From the NCBI GenBank assembly GCA_017893485.1, contig CM030365.1:44758458-44822457 (forward strand): a stretch of 64,000 bases of DNA. Direction: 5' to 3'. How positions within the stretch are numbered: position 1 is the stretch's first letter; each line of letters starts with the position of its first letter. The DNA is from Hemerocallis citrina. Lineage: Eukaryota > Streptophyta > Magnoliopsida > Asparagales > Asphodelaceae. The translations under genes were made by a program, and so were the position numbers. A model generated the notes under the pieces. That model worked only from the letters and a program-made list of their open reading frames with translations, ran no database searches and was not told where the DNA came from. Positions 11,695 through 21,706 of the stretch are shown here, piece after piece.

Positions 11695-12635
11695 CTGAAA
11701 TGTAGTAAAAACAGAAAATCAAAACTATGACGGAGAATAGTCTGAATTTTATACAGCAAAAACTACACTTGAAATTTGTTCTCTACCAGATTATAAAATT
11801 TTTAAAATGATTGTTAAATTTGGCATACGTCTCTTACACAAACAACAACAAAACACTTGGAATGCTTTTTCTTTGGTAAGTATAGTTCATTAAAATAATA
11901 AAACTATTGCAATATCTATACAAAAAGTAATTGGCATGTTCTATCATCATTTGCTACATGTGTAGATGAACAGTGCCTCATTAACAATCAAGTTTTAGAG
12001 TATTATGCATCTCATCTTGTTCACATGAAAGAAAAACTGACATGTCGAAAAGTTAAGCAAATAACCCACTGCTAACTTTTGGCTAGTGACCTTCTAAATC
12101 CTCTTTCTGACACCAAATGAAATCCAATATGACCCAATGAAATCCAATATGACCCCCTTTGGTTATAAGGAAAGATGTTAACAAGCTTTCCACACCAACG
12201 GTAATAACATAATAGCCAAATCATACATTTCTAACAAAAATGGCAAAAGGAGCACAAAGAAATGTAATCTAGAAATAGTTAATCTATGCTGCCTTCAAGT
12301 CATTAACAAACATGACTCTGGCATTTTTCCCCCTAAAAGACAAGTCATTAACTAACAAATGAAATGGTTTCATTATTTCCTTGAAAATATTGGAATGACC
12401 CAAAACGAAATCCATCTGTATAGTTATATTCATGTCAGAATTCACGTAGATTTGCAAATGACTGCTGAACATTTGAGAAAACAGTACCCTCACATAAATT
12501 ACCATAGAGCAGATTAAACTGTTAAGGCACATATGTGAACTCCCCAAATCATTAAAACCTGCACCGCAAACTTACTGATTCTGGCACTAATCTCGATGCA
12601 GTCATCAGCTTGAGGTTTCAACCTCTTGCTTCTTC

Positions 12636-12893
12636 TCAAACTCGCAATCGTTTCCTTTCGAAATCCAACTGCAAAAACAAGGAGGAGAAACATGACTTAC
12701 TAGTGTACAGAAAAATGATACAGTTTCATTTCAGGAAAATACGGAGGGCTACTATGTACCACTTTCTTGACACGGTCGTTGGCAGTTGCAGTTCCTCCAC
12801 TAACATTGTCAGGATGATATGGGCTGCTAACTCGCACTTCATTCATAACAACTATGACAGTCTTGTCCCAGCGTACAGGAAGCCTATTCATAC
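12636..12893 (-). pseudogene. captured 3' end of an LSM12-like gene (two exons that splice in frame to a stop)
   Basis: The first minus-strand exon (12893-12760) follows acceptor TATGAATAG and ends AAAGTG|GTACAT. It encodes LPVRWDK, VIVVMNEVRVSSPY and NDRVKKV. The next acceptor TTTTTGCAG at 12669 opens an exon that joins in phase as VLDFERKRLRV followed by TGA at 12636. The pattern of a tryptophan, IVVM-EV-V--PY and then V-K-V with a basic tail matches the C-terminal anticodon-binding-like (AD) domain of LSM12, a cytoplasmic RNA-associated protein. The intron is 91 bp with GT/AG ends. A further donor-like GTAAGT occurs at 12575, beyond the stop. The Sm domain is absent, so this is a fragment, but its phase is preserved. 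Confidence 0.6.
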
Positions 12894-13936
12894 AAAGGAT
12901 GCTCGATTAATTGGTGAAACAATATAAAGAAAAAGGCAAATATCAGTTTGCAAAACTTTATGAACTGAATTGCATCCTTCTCTATATAATTTCCATAAAT
13001 AAAGGGTAGAGAGAGGAATGGATGTAGTTGAGATTTCATGCTGGGGTACAAGTAAATATGAAATAATACATATAGAAATGACCATCAGAATCTATACTGT
13101 GAGGAAAAGTACAGGAGATGAGATAATTAAGAAATTTTCAGCTTAACTAATGCCCAGGAAACTCGTGAGTTTCTGATAATTCAGCCAACATAAAGAGTAA
13201 TCATGTACTGCCAGAAGCTGTATCTTATATTTACCAAGAGTTTCTAATACTAGAAGATAATAACTAATAGCACCCAAGCACAAAAAAAACAGATATTTTA
13301 GATAATTAACACAATAACCATATTTCCACCATTCAGGAATTTCCACCATTATCTATATTATCTACAAAAACCATGTTGGAATTTTTCTAACTGTTTCTGC
13401 ATCCTAATATCAGTAACCAAGCACATAATCAATCTTTTAAGGGTGTCTTATAAGATCAGTCCAAAGTCATTTTTCCAACATTTATCAAAATTTACAAAGA
13501 AAGACCTAACTCATTCAAAAGTACTTCAGGTTAAATAGTAAAAGATATTTGTACGCATATTGTACAAGTTCTAACATAATGCATTAAGGACCCAAATTGG
13601 AGAGTGAGAGAAAAATCTCCGAGAATAGATTGTATATAATCTTATCTGTTGCTTGACTAAGACAATCCAGAACCTGAATTGTTACATAAAAATAGAAGTC
13701 AAATAAGCCATGTGGGAAAGGTAAATGCATTCACATGTTCATCTTACAGTCCCATCCATTGCAAAACATCTTTGACATCTTACAAACTATTTGCAACCCC
13801 AAAATTCAAAACTCTAAGAACATGTGAATCTGCATCTACAGCAAACCAAAAGGATGAGAACACTTGAAGATCCAAATTGACTGCAAGGAACTAAATGTAT
13901 ATATGTAATGAATGATTTTAAAGGATATTATCTTAC

Positions 13937-14008
13937 CTGAACACGTGATGGTACAAGAAAATCCCGTGCACCTTCGGGTGTCGACTTGCAGAATATTGGA
14001 GTCTCAAT
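13937..14008 (-). pseudogene. captured exon of organellar/bacterial-type aspartyl-tRNA synthetase
   Basis: The 24-codon exon reads IETPIFCKSTPEGARDFLV then PSRVQ, with acceptor AAGATAG and a strong donor GTTCAG|GTAAGA. ETP-x-L-x-KSTPEGARDYLVPSRV is the signature motif 1/2 region of bacterial-type AspRS, which in plants is the plastid/mitochondrial enzyme charging tRNA-Asp. No other AspRS exon (for example the FRDED motif) is seen. It lies between the RRM and LSM12 pieces in the CACTA element and in the same orientation. Identification is fairly secure because the motif is highly specific. Confidence 0.75.
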
Positions 14009-14559
14009 CTATCTTGTAATCACAATAAGAAGCAAGCCCGGTTAAGCACCAAAACTTTAAATGCATACGAATATTAAAGATCAACTAGTAGTAAATACTA
14101 AAAGATACACTCAAACTATTGAATTATATGTGTTTCATTAAGGATGCAAATGGGTCAGGTAGGACTACCTCTATTGTTATTGAGATCAGATAAAGGCATT
14201 TGACACAGAATTGACTATTTTCAAAATAGCACAAGAATAATCTAAATAAGAAAGGAGAAACTCTTAGTCTGTGATGCAGTAGAATATATGTACTTGTCTA
14301 ACTAATATGTGACTCAACAGATATGCATGTTTAGTACTGATATGAGCTAGAGCTAGAATAAATACGCAAATACAAGTCACCTTTATCTTAAAAAAATACA
14401 CAAATATTACTATTTTTACAAGAAGGCTAGTGAAAGACATACTTAAAGTATACTAGTATATATTAAATAGATTATCATGTAAATTAATACATCTAAAAAT
14501 AACAACAGATCCCTAATTGTAATGGTCGATGAAAAGAAATTAATCATAATTAAATTTAC

Positions 14560-15022
14560 CTTGCTGAGGTGTTGTAGGTCTAGTTCTTTGAATACCAAGA
14601 GAAACAAGATTGCAATTAGCCCTCCTCCCATCGGTCACTGGTGCAGGATCCACAGAAGCTTTCATGACTGCCTCAGCCTCTGAAATGTAACCTAATTGTA
14701 ATAAAAGAAAAAGAAACAAAAAATACATAAATTAATTAATTAATGTATTATGAAAAGCTATGGAGATCTACTTGGATCTCATGGTACAGGTAAGTATCAA
14801 ACTAAACCTATTGATGAAAGAGATAACAAATTTGCACATAAAATGTATAAAAGGAAAAAAAAAGGTGATCATACGAGTACTAATTTGAAATACAAAAACT
14901 ATAAATAGAATAAAATTAATTAAAGTATCACAAATCCATAGCCTTTGGATTTTCGAGTAGCCTTGTCAGTGATGACCACAGCCTCTAGAAATTCACCAAA
15001 CTGCTCAAAGTAAGACTTCAAG
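14560..15022 (-). pseudogene. captured RRM (RNA-recognition motif) protein, two exons
   Basis: The upstream exon (about 15022-14930) encodes [18 protein letters not shown] followed by [14 protein letters not shown] is the RNP1 signature of an RRM. After an intron, acceptor TTACATTTCAG opens an exon (14679-14560) encoding EAEAVMKASVDPAPV and DGRRANCNLVSLG, ending CAGCAAG|GTAAAT. That second block is the conserved end of the RRM in plant glycine-poor single-RRM proteins of the RBM24/38-like group (DGRRANCNLA-LG). RNP2 is not seen. The 5' border of the first exon lacks a clean AG, so that piece may be slightly eroded. Confidence 0.75.
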
Positions 15023-15119
15023 GTATTTCATTATAACTTATTTTGATAGATGGAGGAGGACGAAAAACGAAATAAATTATGAACATAGGAAAATCACAGT
15101 ATTAGAATTTTGACAATAC

Positions 15120-15480
15120 CTAGGGTTTCGACGAGATGGGGGAGGACGCCGAAGGAGAGAGAGATGGGGCGACGGGGGTGGTTTGGAGTGAGAGAAAGGA
15201 AACTGTGCGATGACGGGAAAGGGTAGGGAACGGCAACGGCGGATGGGAGAGCGAACGATGACGGCGAGGGGAGAGCGAATGGCTGGCTTGAGCACGAAGA
15301 GGGAAAGAGAGAACGAAATTGGGGATTGTGGGAGATTGAGGATTGAGGGAAATTGGAAATTGGGTTTCGGAGAGGTTGAGGGCGAGGAGGAAAGAGAAGA
15401 GGGAAATAGGGTTTCGGAGAAGCGCGTGAAGAGAAAAAGAGAGAGGGAAGCGGGTGAGGGGTTTTCGATTTAGGGTTTTG
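15120..15480 (-). pseudogene. captured 5' exon/leader, GC- and CT-rich
   Basis: On the minus strand a CT-rich leader (about 15480-15300, with AAACCCTA-type motifs typical of plant 5' regions) runs into a proline- and serine-rich open stretch and ends at a good donor CCCTAG|GTATTG (15119). It precedes the RRM exons in the same direction and is plausibly the first exon of that gene and the promoter-proximal part of a chimeric transcript. A 63-72 codon frame (15077-15295) reads across the donor. The protein identity is not recognised. Confidence 0.45.
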
Positions 15481-15647
15481 AGAGAGACGCGGGGGGGGGG
15501 GGGGGGGAGAATGAAATTAGAAATTGGGATTTTGGTGGGAATTAAAAGTTTTCCATCTCGTCTATACCCACAGTTTACTACGCGTCTGTAGGTATATGAT
15601 GGCTATACCTACGGTATTAGTGATCCGTCACTATAGGTGTCCGTTGG

Positions 15648-15670
15648 TATATGGCAAATTCCTTGTAGTG
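15648..15670 (-). repeat. CACTA right terminal inverted repeat
   Basis: It ends CAAATTCCTTGTAGTG, inverse to the left end. The target duplication CAT follows at 15671-15673. Confidence 0.93.
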
Positions 15671-15678
15671 CATTACTG

Positions 15679-15771
15679 GTACGGGGGCGGATGTTTAGAA
15701 GTTTATATTGTTCTTTTTCCCTGTTTTGTTTGGTAAGAAGTGTTATGTAACGAGAGTGTGTTATGTAACAG
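15679..15771 (+). other. candidate intron at gag/PR junction of A1
   Basis: Donor ACTG|GTACGG and acceptor TATGTAACAG|AAGAAC. Read through, the frame meets TAG after ITGTGADV. Removed, the frame joins ITEELLLTGKKAVVLFDT into protease without a shift. The same borders occur in G1 (32708-32802). Confidence 0.6.
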
Positions 15772-16980
15772 AAGAACTTTTATTAACTGGAAAGAAAGCT
15801 GTTGTTCTGTTCGATACTGTATCCTCTCATACTTTTGTATCTCCTAAATTTGCTAAAGTCTTGGGAGTCGAACCCAAGGTAGTTCCAGGCAAGGTCTTAG
15901 CAGTAACTACTCCATCAGGGGAGACTTTAACCACTGATCAGTACCATGCAGACTGCAAGATCGAGATTGGAAACAGGATTTTCGGGATTGATCTGATCAA
16001 GGTGAATATCCTATGGGTCGATGTTATCATTGGCATTGATTGGATGTCGGTGTACAATGCGAACATCTAGTGCAAGAAAAAGGAAGTAACAGTGAAGGCT
16101 CCAAGGGGTCATGAAGACACTTTCCAGGGGAAGAAGACATGTTCAGATTTGGTGGCAGCTATCAGCAAGAAGAAGGTTCCTGTAGAGGTGTGACAAATTC
16201 TAGTGGTTCGGGATCACCCAACTGTGTTCTTCGAAGATTTGCCCGAATTACCCCTCATCGTGATGTAGAGTTCAACATCACTATCCAGCCAGGGAGTGCA
16301 CTCATTATCAAGGCACCGTATAGGATGGTGCCTGTGGAGCAGGATGAAATTAAACGACAGATTGAGGAACTTTTGGGAAAAGGCTTTATTCAGCCGAGTG
16401 CGTCGCCTTGGGGAGCACCAGTACTGTGGGTGAAGAAGAAAGATGGGTCAATGAGGATGTGCATCGATTACCGAGAGCTAAATAAGGTCACTGTTCAGAA
16501 TAAATATCCAATTCTATGAATCGATGACCTGTTCGATCGTCTACAAGGAGCAGTTGTTTCTTCCAAAACAGAGCTTCGATCGGGATACCATCAGGTTCGA
16601 GTGAAAGCAGAAGATGTGCATAAGACTGCATTCAAAACTCAACATGGTCATTACGAATTCTTAGTTATGTCATTTGGAGTGACGAATGCACCTGCAATCT
16701 TTATGGACATGATGAACAGAGTTCTGAGGCCGTTTATTGATTCTTTCATCATGGTGTTTATCGACAACATTCTTGTGTACTCCAAGTCAGAGGAGAACAC
16801 TAAGCATCTAGCTGATGATCAGAACAAGCTCAGGAGCATGAGTTGTATGCCAAGTTATCCAAGTGTGATTTCTGAAAATCTGAAGTGACTTTCCTGGGTC
16901 ACATCCTTTCTAAGGAGGAAATGACAACTGATCCTCAGAAGATAGAGGCGGTGAAGGATTGGGCAAGGCCTACTACAGTG
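15772..16980 (+). pseudogene. protease and reverse transcriptase of A1, inactivated
   Basis: Protease would cleave Gag-Pol and RT would copy element RNA. The protease motif is LFDTVSSHTFVS, where the DTG active site has become DTV. The segment [20 protein letters not shown] is present but the frame stops at 16068. RT blocks follow: [39 protein letters not shown], then [17 protein letters not shown] and [10 protein letters not shown]. The catalytic FIDD box has become FIDN, consistent with a G-to-A change at CpG. Stops occur at 16190 and 16517, and there are frameshifts near 16070 and 16800. The gene ends at ARPTTVN where G1 begins. Confidence 0.88.
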
Positions 16981-17538
16981 AATGTAACATCCTGAAATTT
17001 TTATTTATAAGAGATTGTGATTTTACGTGTTTTGCACGTATAATTTCATATGTATTTTTCTTGAGAAAAATATTTCTTTATAGCTTGAGCTAGTAATTAT
17101 TCTCTTTATTTCCTAAATGATCTATTTTTAAAGCGTAAATAAAATTCTAGGCCTAATTATCTCTTTCTAGCCCATTATAATTAATTTATTAATTAATTCA
17201 CTAGAGCCCATAGTCTTTTAGCCCATTAGTGAGCCCATTTAATTTAATTCCTCTTTTAATTAACCTAACATGTAGTATAGACAAATTTAGTAAACAATTA
17301 ATTAAAATTGCATCAATAAATTTTGGTAGGGGGTACTAGTTTGTATGTGCATTGCACTAGCATGTGCAATTGCACCATGGGAGTAGAGCAGGTTGTATCA
17401 AAAAGAGAGGGAGAGCTGGATGAAGTGGGGAGGTGGTTGCTCCATCATGGGTAGTTACTACAACTCCCTAATTCATGTTGGCCTTTGATCCTTAACCATT
17501 TGAAGAAATCCTAGCCCTCCATTTGCACTCCAAATTAG

Positions 17539-17546
17539 TATAAATA
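17539..17546 (+). promoter_or_regulatory. TATA box of G1 5' LTR
   Basis: TATAAATA lies about 555 bp from the LTR start, in a position shared with the 3' LTR (42654-42661) and with G2 (20529-20536). Transcription would start shortly downstream, giving a leader of more than 2.5 kb inside the LTR. Confidence 0.7.
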
Positions 17547-18659
17547 CTCATTCACTCACATTTACACTTAAAAAAGAATTGAAAAAGAAAGAAAGAAAGA
17601 CAATATTGTGAGTAAAAGATTAGGAGAGTTGTGAGTCAAAAGATTGAGTGCTAGTGTGTGTTTTCTTCATCCTAGAAGTGGATGGTGTGTTCTTCATCGG
17701 CATTCTTCAAGAAGCAAGGGTGAAGGCTCGAGTTACATACAAGCTAGGAGGAGAAGTCAATTGGTGGCTCGATCTAGGAGGAGAAGGCTTCACTTGTTCA
17801 TTCTAGGAGATCCTTTAGGAGTTCTTGTTGTTTTTTTCTCCATTAAAGGTGGGCAATTTTTCTCCAACTTCTAACTAGTTACCATGCTAGGTTTTTGTGT
17901 GTGATCATGTTAGAATAAACAAGAAAATGAAATATTACTTTATGTTAGTACCATGTTTAAAGAGAAAATGAACCCACGTGAAATTGCATGAAATAAGTAG
18001 TAAAATTGACTGAATGATGTGAATAGAAATATTGTTGTGATAACTTGATAATATACTTGTTTGTTAATTAAGAAAATATGAATCTTTATGTTGAGATATT
18101 CATGAACGTGGAAAAATGCAATATGAAGGAATGTGTTGTTTATATGATGTGAACTATGAGAAAATCTCCATGTTATGAAAGTAGATAGTGTAACAAATCA
18201 TACATGTTTATTGTTAATAAGATTGATACAAAAATCCGTAAATTTTACATGTTGTTTTGTTGGAAAGAAAGAAGAAATGAACATTTTGTAGTTAGGGCTA
18301 AGTTAAGAGAAAGATTGGATATTTATTGATAAAAGAAGAAAAGGAGGAAATTATTAGTTTAATAAAGAGCAATCCACTTGAGAATTATCAAATTAGAATT
18401 TTCTCTTTGAAAAGAGGCAAATTAAGAGGACATAAAGCTTTTTGTACCAATTTTGTACAAATAAAAGAATAGACTTTTATATTAAAAAAATGAGAGTTAA
18501 ATGGTATTTAAAATCTTAAGTTACTGTATAGATATCAAAGAAATTCAGTCAGGAAATTTTTTATACTTCTAAAGGAACAAATCGTAATTTGAAAGAAATG
18601 GATTATTTTATGAACTAGAATTGCTACAGTCGTATACAAAACTATTTGTGATTGTTTTC

Positions 18660-18935
18660 CATACGGGTTAGTCATTCTGTCCATTCTGGTGAGTGGGTGC
18701 AAAATAAAAACGTTACTGTAGCAAAGAGGTCATGAGTTCGAGTCTCTGTATAGACTTTTTATTTTTCCATTTATGAAATAAGCTCAATATCGAGCCCTAA
18801 AGTACAAAGGGTTAATAAGTGCCTCTCTTATCGCTTGGCGTTGTTGGCCTTTCTGGTTAGCAGCTGCGCCACAGTAACATTACTATAGCACAGTGGCTGT
18901 GTGTGTGCGGGTTCGAAACCTGGCTTTGGCCAATG
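18660..18935 (+). other. two tandem tRNA-like (A/B-box) modules in G1 LTR
   Basis: Module 1 ends in GAGTTCGAGTC (18734-18744). Module 2 has TGGTTAGCAGCTGCGCC followed by GGTTCGAAACC (18910-18920), a good pol III B box, with flanks GCGGGTTCGAAACCTGGC able to form a T-arm-like hairpin. Both modules contain a CAGTAAC/TACTGTAGC-like block. Module 1 has no convincing A box. The 3' LTR has the equivalent of module 1 at about 43770-43870 and breaks inside module 2. Confidence 0.5.
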
Positions 18936-20528
18936 TTTTTTTTATTCCGATTTTTTTAGAAAAATGATTTTTTTGAAATGGTTTTAAGTGAAATAAATTC
19001 ATAAAAATCATTATAATTATCCTAAAATTGATTAGATCTCATGGAAAATTTCAGTAGCTTAATTGAAAATTATTGACCAAGTTAGAGGAATTATAAAAGT
19101 ATTTTTACAAGATAAACAAAGCAATAATTAGTCTCCTGTAAGAATTTTGTGAGAAGATTTCTAAGAAATTCATGACTTGATGCAAATGTGAATAAATTCA
19201 CTTGGTTTAAATAAATGAAATTTTGGACTTATGAATGCAAAGAAAATTTGCCTCTTTATTAGGGATAATTATGCATGAATTGAAATGAAAAGAATCATGA
19301 TAACATAGGAAGATATTTGTGAGTGTGAATACTCCATTTATGAACATGAAAAGAGATTTTGAACTAGAGTGTAGCTAAGTCCTATTACCGGCAATTCAAT
19401 AAATTATTTTTGAGATGAACTATTGAGATGAAAGACCAAGTTTGGTCATATTGTTGATTGATTTTTAGGACCGGTATAGAGGAAAGAGCTAACTCTAGGG
19501 GTTAATTTTATTCATGATTCAAATAATTAAGGACTATACACATTGTGGTGATGTGACGAATAACACGAGTATGAGGGCCATCGGATTGGCGGTGTGAGAG
19601 TGATTCACAGATTGCCTGCTTGATGCGTCATGACACGGCGTGAGCAGTACTCCGGAATTATCGTCTAGGTGGCGACGCTTGTGGGGTGTTTGGTGACTAC
19701 GGGTGGTGCCATCGTTCCATGACGGATGCTGAATTGTTCACAGATTGTCTGCATGATGCGTCATGTCAGTGCGTAAGATTCCCCTCCAGATTGTCTGGAC
19801 ATGGGCTCATAATTCATAGAATATCTAGGATACTTACCGTACTTACCGTAGTAGTTTAAGTCATGGCGAGGGACTGAACCCTACAAGATGAAGTACGATT
19901 AAGGGCTTGTCCTCGGACCTATGTAGCATGGGATGCATAGAATCCGAACAAGTGCATATTAGTATCATATAATATAAACAACTTGTAATACCCTGATTTT
20001 TCATTTCTGAAAATTATTATTTTTATTTTTGTACGTATTGTGCACGTGCAATTTTGCAGTATAAAATTTTATAATTATTTTCATTTCATAAACAAATGAG
20101 TATATATATATATATAGGTCTCCTCCATTGTTTTTATTAAAGCCTTTTTTTCACAAACATAAATTTTTTTTATTTTGAGCCCAAATTAATATATTTTTTA
20201 ATGTAGGCTAATTTGGCCCATTAAATAAAGGCTCATGAGTTATTCTCTCTTTTTAAATACAACTTGTAATGTAGATTATTTTTATTAAAAAAAATAAAAT
20301 GTACAACTTTTAAAAATGGGGGACTATTGAATGCACGTGCATTGCACGTACACGTGTATTGTGCACTTCCTTGGCCGGTTTTGAATGGGAGGGAAAGGAA
20401 AAGAGAAGTGGAGTTTGTGGGAGGTAGTTTTGGGATCATGGTTGGTTATTACAACTTCCCCTTAAATCCTAGCATTTGGTCCTTAACTCCTAGATTAATG
20501 CTAGCCCTTTATTTGTCCCAAATTTTAG

Positions 20529-20536
20529 TATAAATA
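20529..20536 (+). promoter_or_regulatory. TATA box of G2 5' LTR
   Basis: TATAAATA is followed by a C-run and CT-rich sequence, and is repeated in the 3' LTR at 27874-27881. Confidence 0.7.
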
Positions 20537-21460
20537 CCCCCCCCCCACCCCTAGCCTAGTTATTCTTGCACTCTTCTTCTCCAAACCTATAGTAAGAAAA
20601 TACAATTATTAGTAGTGAGTTATTAGTAGGAAGTGAGAATAAAAGATTGAGAGAGTGGGTTTCGTGTGTGCTTGCAACAAGGAGGCCGGCTATTGCAGCT
20701 CTCGTTTGCACTATTGGGGAGGCTCGGGTTGCACATTAAGGAGGAGGAGGAGCACTCGTTTGGCAAGCTCGAGAAGGACTCTTTCGTTTAGGAGGTGTTG
20801 TGAATTTTTCTCTCCAAATAAGGTGGGTTGGTTTTCTATATTTCTAATTAGATACCATATTAAGGGTGATTGAAATGATAATGCATGAAAGAAACTAATA
20901 AGAGTACACTTAATTGGAAAAAGGACATGCTAGTTGATTAAATTGATTGCTTGATAGATTGCATGTTATCTTGTCATGAATCTTAAGTTGTATACGAATC
21001 GTTTTGTAGTGATGGAATATATGAATTAGAATTGTTGTTAATGTCAAGAACTAAGTACAAAATGCTAGTAGATGAAATTGTTTGTTTTGTGAGTTTAGTT
21101 GGCCTTTCGTGATATTGTTTGGAATGAATAAATTATAATATGTTTTTGGGTTTATGAAAGGGGGGAAAATAGGGAATTGATGTAGAAATCTTTAATACTA
21201 AGTTGTGTGAGAAATGTCAAAATGATTTATGAAAATAGTAGTATGCAATTTAATTAGTTGTATGAAAAATGTGTGTTTAATTACTGAAAAAATTATTTTT
21301 AAATTACTGGAGTGTTGAATTATGTTAAAATAGACTTTCTGGAAATTTACAGGAATTTTAGTGAAAGCAAAACTAAAATAAGAGCTTTTGAAACATCGAA
21401 ATGTTCTAATGAACGGAGAGTTTGATTAAATGAAATGCGAGTTTAGTGAAGACAACTTGA

Positions 21461-21706
21461 GCCTATAGCTCAAGTGGTCGGTGGGCTCTCTGGCGCTACA
21501 GTAGCGCGGGCGTGTGTCTTGAGGTCGCTGGTTCGATACCTTGTGGCCACTTTCTTTTTGTGCGCGGTTAAAAAAATTAACCCAAACCCGAACAGAGAGT
21601 ATATAACTCTCTGTCTCCATTTCTTATCACTGAGCGCAAATAGCCAGATGGCTAGCACGTGCAGCTGTCTTCTCTTGGGTCGTGGGTTCGATTCATGGCA
21701 CGACCA
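21461..21706 (+). other. two tandem tRNA-like modules in G2 5' LTR
   Basis: Module 1 has an A-box match TAGCTCAAGTGG (21466-21477) and a B-box match GGTTCGATACC (21530-21540), with a self-complementary GGCGCTACAGTAGCGC between. Module 2 has TAGCCAGATGG (21641-21651) and GGTTCGATTC (21685-21694), 44 bases apart as in real tRNA genes, and a perfect outer stem GTCGTG/CACGAC around the B box. Copies are preserved in the 3' LTR (28811-28885 and 28986-29039). They resemble SINE heads or decayed tRNA genes, and any pol III activity is unproven. Confidence 0.55.

Larger units (their letters stand above)
10025..15670. mobile_element. non-autonomous CACTA transposon carrying several host gene fragments (Pack-CACTA)
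   Basis: Its ends are CACTACAAGGAATTTG and the exact inverse CAAATTCCTTGTAGTG. A 3-bp target duplication CAT flanks it (10022-10024 and 15671-15673), and comparison with G1 at 32690-32710 shows the uninterrupted site. Both ends carry subterminal repeats of the TATACCCACGG/CCGTGGGTATA type (10060-10340 and 15550-15660), as in CACTA elements that bind their own transposase. No transposase reading frame is visible in 5.6 kb. The interior contains minus-strand exon-like pieces with GT/AG borders resembling four unrelated plant genes (listed separately), so it must be mobilised in trans. Confidence 0.92.
6218..16982 (+). mobile_element. chromovirus A1 (Ty3-type, Tekay/Del-like), decayed, 5' and 3' parts missing
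   Basis: In order: the distal part of a 5' LTR, a mutated primer site, ORF0, gag with a zinc knuckle, a candidate gag/PR intron, protease and reverse transcriptase, ending where G1's LTR begins at 16983. A CACTA element interrupts it at 10025-15670. The LARD-like element interrupts its LTR at 6217/6218. The remaining RT, RNase H, integrase and 3' LTR are not found in the window; they should lie beyond G1's lost 3' end. Protein similarity to G1 and G2 is high throughout, so all three belong to one clade. It is the oldest layer of the nest. Confidence 0.8.
16983..19983 (+). repeat. G1 5' LTR, proximal part (split by G2)
   Basis: It is closely similar to the G1 3' LTR (42099-44003) with scattered changes. 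It contains the TATA box, a ~2.5-kb leader, the tRNA-like modules and the conserved blocks before the G2 insertion at 19984. It continues at 30624. A leader ORF at 17644-17874 recurs at 42765-42977 but is not well conserved, so I do not call it a gene. Confidence 0.88.
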
